Source: Pedobacter sp. W3I1 (GTDB lineage: Bacteria > Bacteroidota > Bacteroidia > Sphingobacteriales > Sphingobacteriaceae). Taken from it: a stretch of 64,000 bases of DNA. Under the pieces are notes generated by a model that was given only the letters and a program-made list of their open reading frames with translations, was not told the origin of the DNA and searched no databases. The stretch spans positions 2,852,001 to 2,916,000 of the forward strand of contig NZ_JAUSXN010000001.1 of assembly GCF_030816015.1 (NCBI RefSeq), written 5' to 3'. Positions 45,379 through 55,374 of the stretch are shown piece by piece (the stretch's first letter is position 1; each line of letters begins with the position of its first letter). The translations under genes were made by a program, and so were the position numbers.

Positions 45379-46104
45379 TTACTTGTTGCGTTTACTAGTC
45401 ACGAGTTTATCGGTGAAGAAATCGCGGAAATCGTTGTAATAAAGGTCGCCAACCGTAAAGCTGGTATGGTTAGAAAGCGTTACTCTGGTTCCATCTATAT
45501 GTAAAATATGATGGATAGAAATAATATAACCCCGATGCAGCTGGATAAATCCTTTTTTAATGTTCAGTTGTTCTTTAACATCTTTCAGGCTTAAATAAGC
45601 AATAATTACTTTCTCTCTTGTATGTATTTTGATATAGTTGTGGAAGCTTTCGAAAGCAATGATATCTGAATAGCGCACTAAAACCGCTTTGTGGTCTTCT
45701 GATTTATTTTTGACCAAAAAATAAGTTTCCTGCGTTACATTTTCTATTTCTTCCTCAAAAACACGGTTTACGGTTAAGGCAAATTTAGCGTATCCATAGG
45801 GTTTAAGTAAATACGCATCTGCTTCTGCTTCAAATGCTTCAAAGGCATATTCCTCATGGGAGGTGGTAAATATCAGTTTCCTGGTTTTTGAGCGGATTGC
45901 TCTAGAAAGTTCGATGCCCGAAATCTGTGGCATTTGAATGTCCATAAATATCACATCTACCTGGTCAATCTTTTTAAGCTCGTTCAAAGCCACCATTGGA
46001 TCGGTATAACTCGCCAGAAGCTTCATATTCGGGGTATCCGCTATGTATTTTTCAAGACCCAAAATCGAGTTCCGTTGGTCATCAATGGCTATACACTTAA
46101 TCAT
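45379..46104 (-). CDS. LytTR-family response regulator
   Basis: A 241-residue two-component regulator. The receiver domain has the acidic pair Asp8/Asp9, phospho-acceptor Asp55 in VIFMDIQMP and the conserved LLKPYGYAKF Lys. The C-terminal LytTR DNA-binding domain (YSDIIAFESFHNYIKIHTRE, FIQLHRGYIISIHHILHIDG) occupies about residues 135-235. The cognate histidine kinase is not adjacent. It diverges from the cold-shock gene. Confidence 0.93.
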   Translation of the reverse strand: MIKCIAIDDQRNSILGLEKYIADTPNMKLLASYTDPMVALNELKKIDQVDVIFMDIQMPQISGIELSRAIRSKTRKLIFTTSHEEYAFEAFEAEADAYLLKPYGYAKFALTVNRVFEEEIENVTQETYFLVKNKSEDHKAVLVRYSDIIAFESFHNYIKIHTREKVIIAYLSLKDVKEQLNIKKGFIQLHRGYIISIHHILHIDGTRVTLSNHTSFTVGDLYYNDFRDFFTDKLVTSKRNK

Positions 46105-46225
46105 TTGTTAATCTTCTTTGTATACATAACGAAATTACACCTTTTCATACCGAAAATAGAACGCTTTATCCTGTTTCGCCCAAATTTTTCTTTCTATTGG
46201 CTAATTTAAGGTAAAAAATTGCTTT

Positions 46226-46447
46226 ATGATGTATACAGGAGTGATTAAATGGTATAATCCGATACGAGGTTTCGGATTTATCGCACCCGATGGTGGAAAC
46301 GAAATGGTTTATGCAGATAACCAGCAATTGATCGGGATTTACCGTCCTTCTTTACTTGTAGGAACCAAGGTTCGTTTCAATTTAGAACAAGGGCAGGTGG
46401 GATGCCAGGCTACCAATATTGTAGTGCTGAATATGGGCTTTGAATAA
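46226..46447 (+). CDS. Cold-shock-domain protein
   Basis: A 73-residue single CSD protein. It begins MMYTGVIKWYNPIRGFGFIA, with the RNP1-like motif RGFGFI, and ends TKVRFNLEQGQVGCQATNI, the usual last strand. The RNP2 segment is altered (EMVYADNQQL rather than VFVH), so nucleic acid binding may differ from CspA. A second Met at residue 2 is an equally possible start. It may act as an RNA chaperone. Confidence 0.85.
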   Translation: MMYTGVIKWYNPIRGFGFIAPDGGNEMVYADNQQLIGIYRPSLLVGTKVRFNLEQGQVGCQATNIVVLNMGFE

Positions 46448-46744
46448 CATTTACACCGATCTATAACGAAAATAAACCGATCTATGTAACCGAAAGCTTA
46501 AAAAGAAATGGTAACCCGATCTTCGCCTTGATAAATGAAAGAATAGAAGTTAATTCTTATTGCAATTTTTAGCTGAACTGCACATCAATTAATACCTACA
46601 TCTACCTGTCAATTCTATATCTGATTTAACACTCTTCCTGTCTAAATTGACGCTCTCTCTTAGATTGGATTTATTTTTTCGGATAACATTTTTGCTTAGA
46701 TTCGTAACAATTTTAGGGTACGGATATATTTAAAGCAATTGTTT

Positions 46745-47236
46745 ATGAATTTCAAAACCTTGGTTCTTTTGTTAACCACAGTTTCTACTGCACTTATTGG
46801 TGGTCTTTTTTATGCATACTCCTGTTCAGTTATCCCGGGCCTTGCACGCCTTTCCGATACTTCCTTTTTACAAGCGATGCAATCAATCAACCGCGCTATT
46901 TTAAATCCGTTATTTTTTATTTCCTTCATGGGGGCACTGGTTCTATTACCTCTAAGTGTTTGGTTTTTTAGGGACCAAGCCATGGTGTTTTATCTGCTTT
47001 TAGCAGCAACTTTATTATACTTTGGCGGTGTTTTTCTGGTTACCATCATTGGCAATGTACCGCTTAATAACCTGTTAGATGGCGCAGATCTGGATAAACT
47101 TAATGCAACAGACCTAACGGCATTACGTGATAAATTTGAACCAAGCTGGAATTTATTTCATCGGATCCGGACCATTGTTTCATTTATCTGTATCGTATTA
47201 GTAGCTTATGCCGCAATATTAAGCCGAAACGCTTAA
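46745..47236 (+). CDS. DUF1772 (anthrone-oxygenase-like) membrane protein
   Basis: A 163-residue protein with four membrane segments (VLLLTTVSTALIGGLFYAY, LFFISFMGALVLLPLSV, VFYLLLAATLLYFGGVFLV, TIVSFICIVLVAYAAIL) and the signature NVPLNNLLD followed by a helix ending FEPSWNLFHRIRT. This is the DUF1772 layout. Its function in bacteria is unknown. I prefer ATG 46745 over TTG 46739. Confidence 0.85.
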   Translation: MNFKTLVLLLTTVSTALIGGLFYAYSCSVIPGLARLSDTSFLQAMQSINRAILNPLFFISFMGALVLLPLSVWFFRDQAMVFYLLLAATLLYFGGVFLVTIIGNVPLNNLLDGADLDKLNATDLTALRDKFEPSWNLFHRIRTIVSFICIVLVAYAAILSRNA

Positions 47237-47545
47237 GACCGGTATTTCAAGTTTATAGCTTTGGAGACAGATATCGAATCTGTGTTTATCTGTGTGTATC
47301 TGTGGTTAAAAACGCTTAATCTATCTGTTGGTATCTTATCAATTGAAATGCAATAATCATTATCTACATCTTTTTTTGGTCTTTTTTTAATGACAAATCC
47401 TTTAAAAATTGTTCATTTTTTCTTTTTAAGCCATAAAATATGCCGATTTATGTGAAAAAGTTATAAATACCAAGAGATAAGTAAGATAAGGCCCGATACA
47501 AGCCAATGAAACCGATTGTATTTATATTATCTTTGTGTGATCTCT
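47237..47545. other. Intergenic region upstream of the sigma-factor gene
   Basis: It holds a short repeated word (ATCTGTGTTTATCTGTGTG, near 47277) of a kind scattered in Pedobacter genomes, and an AT-rich region before the sigma gene. No gene was found. Confidence 0.5.
47528..47535 (+). promoter_or_regulatory. Probable -7 element of the ECF sigma gene
   Basis: TATCTTTG matches TAnnTTTG and ends ten bases before ATG 47546, so the leader would be very short. No -33 TTTG was found at 19-base spacing. Confidence 0.4.
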
Positions 47546-48130
47546 ATGCGTGTTTACAGTTCATATTCTGATAGCGAATTGGCATTCTTGTTAACTCAAG
47601 GTGATGAACTGGCCTTTACCGAAATTTACAACCGCTTTTACGGACTACTTTTTATCCACGCCAGCAAACGCTTAAATGATGATGAAGAAGCAAAAGATGT
47701 GTTACATCAGTTGTTCGAATCGCTTTGGGTTAAACGTTTGCAGGTAGCGCCTGAAGGTAATTTATCGGCTTATTTATATACAGCTGTGCGTAACCGTGTG
47801 CTGGATGTGTTTGCGCATCAAAAAGTGGAAAGCAAATATGTTGATTCATTACAGGATTACATTGATCAGGATCATGTGTTGACTGATTATATGGTTCGTG
47901 AAAAGCAAATGGCACAATTAATTGAGCAGGAAATTGATGCTTTGCCATCCAAAATGCGCGAAATATTTATTTTAAGCCGAAAAGAGAATAAATCGCATAA
48001 AGAAATTGCACTCGAACTAGGCCTTTCTGAGTTAACTGTTAAAACCCAGGTTAAAAAAGCATTAAGAATACTTAAATCGAGGTTAGGAGTGGTTATTTAT
48101 CTTGCTTTTCTTTTGAAAACCTATCGATAA
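47546..48130 (+). CDS. ECF sigma factor (RpoE-like)
   Basis: A 194-residue sigma-70 family factor. Region 2 is visible in DELAFTEIYNRFYGLLF and AKDVLHQLFESLWVKR, and region 4 in LPSKMREIFILSRKENKSH followed by EIALELGLSELTVKTQVKKA. ATG 47546 (MRVYSSYSDSELAF) is the natural start; ten extra upstream codons are in frame but follow the predicted -7 box. It is paired with the FecR gene 146 bases downstream and is expected to drive that array when released. Confidence 0.95.
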   Translation: MRVYSSYSDSELAFLLTQGDELAFTEIYNRFYGLLFIHASKRLNDDEEAKDVLHQLFESLWVKRLQVAPEGNLSAYLYTAVRNRVLDVFAHQKVESKYVDSLQDYIDQDHVLTDYMVREKQMAQLIEQEIDALPSKMREIFILSRKENKSHKEIALELGLSELTVKTQVKKALRILKSRLGVVIYLAFLLKTYR

Positions 48131-48276
48131 CCTGTTGTATTTAGGTATAAATCCAATCTTTTCGCTTTAAATTATTCGCATTGAGACTATTTTTGAAAAA
48201 AAAATAATTTTACGATACCCCCAAGGCTATACCTTAGCCGTATATACATTAATCAACCAAACTAATTTCTTTTTTA

Positions 48277-49395
48277 ATGGAGAAAAATGCGAAAAAACTT
48301 TTAGATAAATACCTTGCAGGTAATTGTACGCCAGAAGAGATTGCCATTGTTGAAGATTGGTATCAGCAATTCCCTTTTGAAAAAGAGGCTCCTAAACATT
48401 CGCTTATAGAAACCAGCAAAGTAGAAGTTTGGAGCAGGTTAAGTCCGAGTGGAAGGTCTATGAACTTGATCACGGTTAAGCGTATCGCGATTGCTGCCAG
48501 TGTTATTTTATGTTTTAGTTTAGGGCTCTATTTTATGAGCGGTCGCAATACTTCGCCAGTAACTGCCAAAACGGAATTAAAGGATATTCTTCCCGGAGGG
48601 CATAAAGCATTGCTAACGCTTGCTGATGGTACGGTGGTTGATCTGGACGAGGCGAAAAACGGTCAGATTGCCAAGCAAAATGGCATCGTCATCCGTAAGG
48701 CGAAAAACGGGCAGCTCGAGTATATCATTAAAGAAAATCCAAATACCTCACTTACAGGCTTCAATACCATTAGTACACCGCGGGGCGGACAATATCAGGT
48801 GAGTTTGCCTGATGGCACAAAAGTTTGGCTCAATGCAGCCACTACATTAAAATATCCATATGCCTTTGCTAAAAATGAGAGGCTAGTAGAACTCAACGGA
48901 GAAGCTTACTTTGAAGTTTCAAAAGACCATAGCCGTCCTTTTAGGGTGAAAACTAATGCACAAACTGTTGAAGTTTTGGGTACGCATTTCAATATTAACG
49001 CTTACAACGATGAGACAGCGGTTAAAACCACGCTCTTAGAAGGTGCCGTAAAAGTGAGTACGGCTTCGGGCACTGTAAACCTGCATCCTGGAGAACAATC
49101 GCAATTAAATACGAACAATGCCAGATTAATTGTTGATCGCCAAATTGATATCGATAAAGAAATGGCCTGGAAGAATAATATTTTCTCATTTGACAACGAC
49201 GATTTGCAAACCATTATGCGGCAGATCTCGCGCTGGTATGATGTGGATGTTGTTTATCAGGGCAAAATAACACCAGAAAAATATGTTGGCGAAATTCCAA
49301 GAAATAGCAACCTGGCAGAGGTATTTAAAATATTAGAACTTAACCATGTTCATATTGAAGTAAAAGGCAAGGTACTTACCGTATCAGCAAAATAA
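48277..49395 (+). CDS. FecR-family anti-sigma factor
   Basis: A 372-residue inner membrane regulator. A cytoplasmic anti-sigma region (residues 1-65), one membrane segment (IAIAASVILCFSLGLYF) and a periplasmic FecR domain (STPRGGQYQVSLPDGTKVWL, VELNGEAYFEVSKDHSRPF) are followed by a C-terminal domain (LQTIMRQISRWYDVDVVYQG). It transfers a signal from the STN domain of the SusC encoded next to the sigma factor upstream. Confidence 0.95.
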   Translation: MEKNAKKLLDKYLAGNCTPEEIAIVEDWYQQFPFEKEAPKHSLIETSKVEVWSRLSPSGRSMNLITVKRIAIAASVILCFSLGLYFMSGRNTSPVTAKTELKDILPGGHKALLTLADGTVVDLDEAKNGQIAKQNGIVIRKAKNGQLEYIIKENPNTSLTGFNTISTPRGGQYQVSLPDGTKVWLNAATTLKYPYAFAKNERLVELNGEAYFEVSKDHSRPFRVKTNAQTVEVLGTHFNINAYNDETAVKTTLLEGAVKVSTASGTVNLHPGEQSQLNTNNARLIVDRQIDIDKEMAWKNNIFSFDNDDLQTIMRQISRWYDVDVVYQGKITPEKYVGEIPRNSNLAEVFKILELNHVHIEVKGKVLTVSAK

Positions 49396-49461
49396 ATAAG
49401 AATGGCTTTTCTTTAAACAGCCAAGAAATCAACCAACCAATTCACGAACTAACTAAACTTT

Positions 49462-49488
49462 ATGATGAAAAAACTACCAGAAATTTAG
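49462..49488 (+). other. Eight-codon leader open frame before SusC
   Basis: ATG ATG is followed by codons for KKLPEI and a stop, in the leader 112 bases before the SusC ATG. It is immediately followed by two hairpins. It may be a translated leader peptide coupled to attenuation, but it could also be chance. Confidence 0.3.
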
Positions 49489-49505
49489 CATCCTACCTTT
49501 AAAAA

Positions 49506-49580
49506 ACCGAAAGCGCGATAACGCTTCCGGTAGAAATTTGGACAAGCAGCTTGCTTCGAAACCCAGCTGCTATTTTTTAA
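49506..49580 (+). promoter_or_regulatory. Two-hairpin leader, possible attenuator before SusC
   Basis: Hairpin 1 pairs ACCGAAAGCG (49506-49515) with CGCTTCCGGT (49522-49531), with one mismatch. Hairpin 2 pairs AGCAGCT (49545-49551) with AGCTGCT (49565-49571) and runs into ATTTTTT, which is terminator-like. SusC starts 20 bases beyond. Terminating here would uncouple SusC from sigma/FecR expression unless relieved. Confidence 0.45.
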
Positions 49581-49599
49581 CCTCATTCATTACAAAGGT

Positions 49600-52500
49600 A
49601 TGAAATTAACTACCCTTTACAACCCCGTGTGCGACATGCGGAGGGTAAAGATTAAATTTTTATTGGTCATGAAATTGACTACGATTTTACTACTGGTTGG
49701 CGCCTTACATGTTTCGGCAGCCACCTTTTCTCAAACCGTAACCTTATCCCGTAGAAAAACTTCGCTTAAACAGGTTTTTAAGGAGATAAAAAAGCAAACG
49801 GGCTATTTTTTCTTTTACAAAGGTCAGCTGCTTCAGGATAAACCTGATGTTACAGTCGAGTTCGTTAAAGCTTCTTTAGTAGATGTACTAAACGCTTCTT
49901 TAAAAGATCAGAATCTGAGCTATAGTATTGTTAATAAAACCATCGTCATCAGCAGAAAAGAGAATTTACCTGCTACTTCGGAACATGTAGCTGTAAAAGT
50001 TGAAGTAAAGGGTGTGGTAATCGACAAAGCCACAGGCGAAACCATTCCGGGCGTTAATGTTTCGGTTAAAAATGGTACCAGTGTAGGCATCACCAACGAA
50101 AAAGGCGAATTTAAAGTCAATGTTGATGAGGGAAGCATTTTGGTATTTAGTTATGTCGGCTACGACTTGCTGGAGGCAAAAGCCACAAGCGGAAAAACGC
50201 TCAATATTCAGCTGGTTCCTAAAATGACCCAAATGAACGATGTGGTGGTAACGGGATATCAAACGATTAAAAAAGATAACTATACCGGTAATGCGATTAC
50301 GATATCCGGAGATCAGCTGAGAAGGGTAAACCCACAGAATTTGCTTCAAAGTATCGGAACGTTCGATCCTTCTTTTAAACTGATAGAAAATAATCTGGCA
50401 GGCTCTAACCCTAACAGAATTCCTTCTATCAACGTTAGAGGAGCTTCTGCACTACCCAGTGGCGATGGACAGGTATTGAGAAGGGACGAAATTCAAGGAA
50501 CAGCAAACATGCCTGTTTTTATGCTTGACGGGTATGAAGTAAGCGTGCAGAAAGTATTTGATCTGGATGTGAATAGAATTGCATCGGTTACCTCATTAAA
50601 AGATGCGGCTGCAACGGCAATCTATGGTTCGCGCGCGGCCAATGGTGTAATTGTGATTACCACTAAAACACCATTAGAGGGGAAATTAAGGATAGAATAC
50701 AATTACGAATTAAATCTTACAGCTGCAGATCTAACTGATTACCAGGTGTTAAATGCAGCTGAAAAACTAGATTATGAAGTCTTGGCGGGCTTATACAATT
50801 CCTCGAAACAACAAGTGTCTCAAGATCAGCTCGATGAAATCTATTACCATAAGAAAGCCAATGTTGTTGGTGGCGTGAATAGTTATTGGTTATCGCAACC
50901 CCTGCGTAATACCATAGGGCATAAGCATGCCGTAAATCTGGATGGTGGTTCACAAGCATTTAGGTATAATGTAAACCTTCGCTACCAAACCAGACCAGGA
51001 GCAATGAAAGGGTCGGCAAGGGACCAATATTCGGGAGGAATGAGTTTCCAGTATAATGTGAAGAAAATTCAGTTCAGAAATGAATTATCCGTAACACAAG
51101 TAGGTGCTACCGAATCTCCATATGGCGATTTTTCTAATTATGTGCGGATGAATCCTTATTACCCATTGCAGGATGCCAATGGTATGACAATGAGGATTTC
51201 TGATATATATGAAAAACAAGACCGATCTAGAGAATATGTCTTTAATCCGCTGTTTGATGCTGGCTTAAGCAGTTTCAACAAATCGAAGTACACCGAAATT
51301 ATTGATAACCTTTCTGCTGATGTAGAGGTGGCGAACAACCTTCGGTTAAGGGCGCAAATGAGTTTAACCACGCGATCAAATTCTGATGATGTATTCACCT
51401 CTCCCCAGGCAAATAAATATTACCTGTACACAACAGATAAAATAGATGAAAAGGGCGAATACACGAATAGGGAAATGAAAGAAACCTATTGGGATAGTAA
51501 TATTAGGTTAACCTGGCTAAAGCAGATTGGTGGCAGTTATTTTAACGCGTTAGTAGGTGTAAATGCCCGTACCGAGCTGCGCGATCAAAAAGAATTTACC
51601 GCTATTGGATTTGCTAATGATCGTTTTACAAGCATAGGCTTTGCCAAGGGTTATGCTGAAGATGGAAAACCGCAAAGCAGGCTCGAAAAAGCACGACTTT
51701 TTGGCTCTTTTTTTACGATGAACTACTCCTATAAAAACCGTTACCTTATGGATGGAACCGTTCGTATTGATGGTTCTTCTAAATTCGGAGTAAACAATAA
51801 ACTGGCTCCTTTTTGGTCGTTCGGATTAGGATGGAATGTACACCAGGAGAAATTTCTGCAGGGTAATAGTGTAATTAGCCAATTGAGAATAAAAGCTTCT
51901 ACAGGTCTTACCGGTTCAGTAGAGTTCGATCCTTACTTATCAAAAACCATTTATAAGTACAATACAGGAAACTGGTATTCATCGGGTATTGGTGCCGGAG
52001 TAAACAGTTATGGAAATGAAAACCTTGGGTGGCAAAAAACGAGGATGACGGATATTGGTATCGATATCGGTCTGTTTAAAGATCGTGTAATGATTACGCC
52101 GAGAATATATAAGAAGTTTACCAAAGATATTCTGGCCGATATTACTTTACCTCCGTCAACAGGCTTTCTATCTTATAAAGAAAACCTTGGCGACATGGAG
52201 AACAAAGGCGCTGAGTTGGGGCTAACCATAGATGCAGTAAGAAGCAAAGACTGGTCTGTAAATCTCAACGCAAGTATGGTTACCAACAAAAATAAGGTGG
52301 TAAGAATCTCAAACGCATTAAAAAAATACAATGATAGAGCAGACGAGCTACAATCATTGAAACCAGGAGATGGTGGCTACCGGGGAATTCCATTACTTAG
52401 ATTTAGCGAAGGGCAACCTTTCAATGCCATTTATGGCGTGCGTTCATTAGGCATAGATCCGGAAAACGGACGTGAATTATACCTCAAAAAAGACGGTACG

Positions 52501-53001
52501 CTTACGTATGATTATGATAAGAGAGATTATGTGGTGATAGGCGATCCTAATCCTAAAGTGAGCGGCTACTTTGGTGGAACGGTTAACTACAAAAGATTCA
52601 GCCTGTATGTGCAGTTTCAAACTTTTTTCGGAGGCGACAAATATAACCTAACCTTGGTAGAGCGTGTTGAAAATGCTGATCCAAAATATAATGTTGATAA
52701 GCGTGTATTCGAAGAAAAGTGGAAGCAGTCTGGCGACCTCTCTTTTTATAAAAATATAGCGGATAACGGCGAGACCGATGTAAGCTCGAGATTTATACAG
52801 CCAGATAATCTGATCAACCTTCAATCAGTAAACCTTTCTTATGATATGAATAAAAAAATCGCATCTAAATTATCGATGTCGAGTCTCATGTTTCAGATAA
52901 CGGCCAATGATGTCGTGCGCTGGTCATCAGTAAAAGAAGAAAGAGGAATTAATTATCCGTTTACGAGGAGTTTAACCTTTTCTGTTAGAGCAGCTTTTTA
53001 A
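49600..53001 (+). CDS. STN-type SusC TonB-linked outer membrane transporter (sigma/FecR locus)
   Basis: A 1133-residue signal-transducing SusC. After the leader (VMKLTTILLLVGALHVSAAT) comes an STN domain (SLKQVFKEIKKQTGYFFFYK, then LKDQNLSYSIVNKTIVIS), which contacts FecR. It is followed by a CarboxypepD_reg domain (VKGVVIDKATGETIPGVNV), a plug (MNDVVVTGYQTIKKDNYTG, AIYGSRAANGVIVITTKT) and a barrel ending FSVRAAF. I keep ATG 49600 because long N-terminal stretches are usual here; ATG 49669 also gives a good signal peptide. SusD follows after 32 bases. Confidence 0.95.
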   Translation: MKLTTLYNPVCDMRRVKIKFLLVMKLTTILLLVGALHVSAATFSQTVTLSRRKTSLKQVFKEIKKQTGYFFFYKGQLLQDKPDVTVEFVKASLVDVLNASLKDQNLSYSIVNKTIVISRKENLPATSEHVAVKVEVKGVVIDKATGETIPGVNVSVKNGTSVGITNEKGEFKVNVDEGSILVFSYVGYDLLEAKATSGKTLNIQLVPKMTQMNDVVVTGYQTIKKDNYTGNAITISGDQLRRVNPQNLLQSIGTFDPSFKLIENNLAGSNPNRIPSINVRGASALPSGDGQVLRRDEIQGTANMPVFMLDGYEVSVQKVFDLDVNRIASVTSLKDAAATAIYGSRAANGVIVITTKTPLEGKLRIEYNYELNLTAADLTDYQVLNAAEKLDYEVLAGLYNSSKQQVSQDQLDEIYYHKKANVVGGVNSYWLSQPLRNTIGHKHAVNLDGGSQAFRYNVNLRYQTRPGAMKGSARDQYSGGMSFQYNVKKIQFRNELSVTQVGATESPYGDFSNYVRMNPYYPLQDANGMTMRISDIYEKQDRSREYVFNPLFDAGLSSFNKSKYTEIIDNLSADVEVANNLRLRAQMSLTTRSNSDDVFTSPQANKYYLYTTDKIDEKGEYTNREMKETYWDSNIRLTWLKQIGGSYFNALVGVNARTELRDQKEFTAIGFANDRFTSIGFAKGYAEDGKPQSRLEKARLFGSFFTMNYSYKNRYLMDGTVRIDGSSKFGVNNKLAPFWSFGLGWNVHQEKFLQGNSVISQLRIKASTGLTGSVEFDPYLSKTIYKYNTGNWYSSGIGAGVNSYGNENLGWQKTRMTDIGIDIGLFKDRVMITPRIYKKFTKDILADITLPPSTGFLSYKENLGDMENKGAELGLTIDAVRSKDWSVNLNASMVTNKNKVVRISNALKKYNDRADELQSLKPGDGGYRGIPLLRFSEGQPFNAIYGVRSLGIDPENGRELYLKKDGTLTYDYDKRDYVVIGDPNPKVSGYFGGTVNYKRFSLYVQFQTFFGGDKYNLTLVERVENADPKYNVDKRVFEEKWKQSGDLSFYKNIADNGETDVSSRFIQPDNLINLQSVNLSYDMNKKIASKLSMSSLMFQITANDVVRWSSVKEERGINYPFTRSLTFSVRAAF

Positions 53002-53033
53002 GCTATTAATGAACAGATTTAAAATATAAGAAC

Positions 53034-54524
53034 ATGAAAATTAGATTGTTAATATGCCTTATCTTGATAACAGGGTTATTGAGTTCCTGCAAGAAATGGC
53101 TGGAAGTTGAGCCGGAATCAGAAATTGCTGCTCCAATTTTATTCAGTACCGAAAGTGGCTTTATGGAAGCCATAAACGGTGTGTATAACCGCAGTACAGA
53201 ATCAGATCTCTACGGTAAAGAACTTACATTTGGTACCACAGAGGTGCTGGCCCAAAATTTTTCGATGCGTGATGACGGACAGGATTATAGACAAACCTCC
53301 TTGTACAATTATAAACATGGCGAGTTTATTAAGCGAAAGGATAAAATATGGGCGGGCTTATATAATGCCATTGTAAACTGTAACCTGATCCTCGAAAATG
53401 TAGATGCAAAAAAGAACATTTTTAGTGGTAATAATTATGCCATTACCAAAGGAGAAGCACTTGCCTTAAGAGCGTATTTGCATTTCGACCTGTTGCGTCT
53501 TTTTGCGCCTTCTTATTTGAGAAACCCAGCTGCAAAAGGAATTCCATATGCAAACAAATACACGAAGGAAATTACTCCGGTTTCTACCGTGTCAGAAACC
53601 ATTGATCTCATTACCAAAGATTTAGAGGAGTCGAAACAGCTATTAGTTGCCGATCCGATTCGGAGTGCCAGTTATGTGGTGAACTATCCTTTGGTTACCG
53701 ATACGCTGAAAAATACAGAAGAGAAGAACCCGAGTCTTTTCCTGCAGAACAGAAGGCATCGTTTGAATTATTATGCGGTATGCGGAACGCTTGCCAGAGT
53801 TTACCTCTATAAAAATGATAAGGTTAAAGCCTTATTGAATGCTAAGGAGGTAATCGACTCGAAAAAATTCCCATGGACTGCAAAAAGTGATTTTGAGGCA
53901 TTCGAAGATTCCAAAAAAGATCGTATTCTTTATAAGGAGCTTGTTTTTGGATGGTATATACCAGGTGCTGCAAAAGAGATAAAAGAGAATTGGTTTCAAA
54001 GTGGCACCAGAGGCTTTTATCTGATTGAGGACGCTGCAGATTATATTTATGAGAAGGCAACAGCCGGAGCAAGTGATTCCCGTTATAAATACTGGTTATC
54101 CGCAACTTCGAGCCAATCTTCAAGATCTTATGACATTGTTAAATACCGCAGAAACCCTTTAAGCGCTGAAGTAAATGCAAATCTACATTACCTGATGGCT
54201 CCTGCAATCAGGCTTAGTGAAATGTATTACATCGCTGCCGAGTGTTCATATGCAAACAATCCCACAGCCGCAGTCAATTACCTTACACAAGTTCGAGAGG
54301 CAAGGCAAATAGGTGATCCTTTGGCTATAAATAACGAAGAAGATCTATTAAAAGAACTGCTTAAGGATGCTCGTAAGGAATGGTTAGCAGAAGGTCAGCT
54401 GTTCTATATGTACAAAAGGCTTAATAGAGGTATAATAGGGCAAACCGGTGTAACTATTCCTGCTTCCGATAATATTTTTGTGCTTCCTCTTCCTAATGAT
54501 GAGATTGTTTATGGCGGCAGATAA
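53034..54524 (+). CDS. SusD/RagB-family lipoprotein (sigma/FecR locus)
   Basis: A 496-residue surface lipoprotein with lipobox TGLLSSCKKW. It shows SusD features: GFMEAINGVYNRSTESDLYG, TKGEALALRAYLHFDLLRLF, and a C-terminal LLKDARKEWLAEGQLFYMYK in place of the standard LRWFDLKR. It ends PNDEIVYGGR. It captures the cargo for the SusC gene 32 bases upstream. Two further lipoprotein genes follow. Confidence 0.92.
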   Translation: MKIRLLICLILITGLLSSCKKWLEVEPESEIAAPILFSTESGFMEAINGVYNRSTESDLYGKELTFGTTEVLAQNFSMRDDGQDYRQTSLYNYKHGEFIKRKDKIWAGLYNAIVNCNLILENVDAKKNIFSGNNYAITKGEALALRAYLHFDLLRLFAPSYLRNPAAKGIPYANKYTKEITPVSTVSETIDLITKDLEESKQLLVADPIRSASYVVNYPLVTDTLKNTEEKNPSLFLQNRRHRLNYYAVCGTLARVYLYKNDKVKALLNAKEVIDSKKFPWTAKSDFEAFEDSKKDRILYKELVFGWYIPGAAKEIKENWFQSGTRGFYLIEDAADYIYEKATAGASDSRYKYWLSATSSQSSRSYDIVKYRRNPLSAEVNANLHYLMAPAIRLSEMYYIAAECSYANNPTAAVNYLTQVREARQIGDPLAINNEEDLLKELLKDARKEWLAEGQLFYMYKRLNRGIIGQTGVTIPASDNIFVLPLPNDEIVYGGR

Positions 54525-54554
54525 AACAATTTGAAATTTTATTAATAGCAAATT

Positions 54555-55364
54555 ATGAAAATATACATATTAATATTCGCAATCATCTGTCTTGTTTCTT
54601 GCAAGAAAGCAGAAGAAATGCGTTTTGATCACAGTGCTAATGTCTATTTCGACATTTATAATGGCGATAAAGATAGTATAGTAAGAACCTTTGCCTATAA
54701 TCCTACACGAGCCCAGGATACGGTATGGTTACCCGTACGTTTATCGGGAGTTAGAACAGATGTGGAGCGAAAATTTAGTGCACGGGTAGACCAAGATTCT
54801 TCTACAGCGACTCCCGGAATTCATTATGAAGCTTTGAAATCTCAATATTCAATTCTTCCAAATAGAGGAATAGGATACATTCCTGTGGTGATCTATAACA
54901 AGGATAAGGAACTTGAAAACAGATCAGTTTCCATACTGATTAAATTAACCGGTACACCAGATCTGGGCATCGAGAACCCTTATCTGATCAGGGCAAAAGT
55001 AGTATTCTCCTCCAAATTAGAAAAACCAGTTTGGTGGGATGCCTGGCCGCTTCCTCCTTATTCGAGAACCAAACACGAGTTGTTTATTCTGGTAACCGGG
55101 CAAACCTCCCTTACTACCGACGGACTGGACGCACCCAAAAATCTCTATTATATAGGATTATTAACCACTATGCTAAATAATCCATTTAATTGGGTGACTA
55201 AAAATGAAGCGAAAGGCTATGTAATTGAAGCGGTAACTGCTGGTAGTACTGATAGCTATTATTTCTACAATAAAAGCAATCCAGCCAAAAAAACGCTTTT
55301 GAGAAAAAATATGCAGAATGGTAAATATTATTTTATAGATGAAAACGGCAATGAGGTTATTTAA
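54555..55364 (+). CDS. DUF4843-type surface lipoprotein
   Basis: A 269-residue lipoprotein (IICLVSCKKAEE, lipobox Cys). The mature protein is beta-rich (VWLPVRLSGVRTDVERKFSA, ATPGIHYEALKSQYSILP) and carries the aromatic KPVWWDAWPLPPYSRTKHEL motif typical of DUF4843 proteins in SusCD loci. It has no known enzymatic activity and probably accompanies SusD at the cell surface. Its 3' end overlaps the long open frame of the next gene, but not the start I chose for it. Confidence 0.82.
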   Translation: MKIYILIFAIICLVSCKKAEEMRFDHSANVYFDIYNGDKDSIVRTFAYNPTRAQDTVWLPVRLSGVRTDVERKFSARVDQDSSTATPGIHYEALKSQYSILPNRGIGYIPVVIYNKDKELENRSVSILIKLTGTPDLGIENPYLIRAKVVFSSKLEKPVWWDAWPLPPYSRTKHELFILVTGQTSLTTDGLDAPKNLYYIGLLTTMLNNPFNWVTKNEAKGYVIEAVTAGSTDSYYFYNKSNPAKKTLLRKNMQNGKYYFIDENGNEVI

Positions 55365-55374
55365 ATATAAAAAC

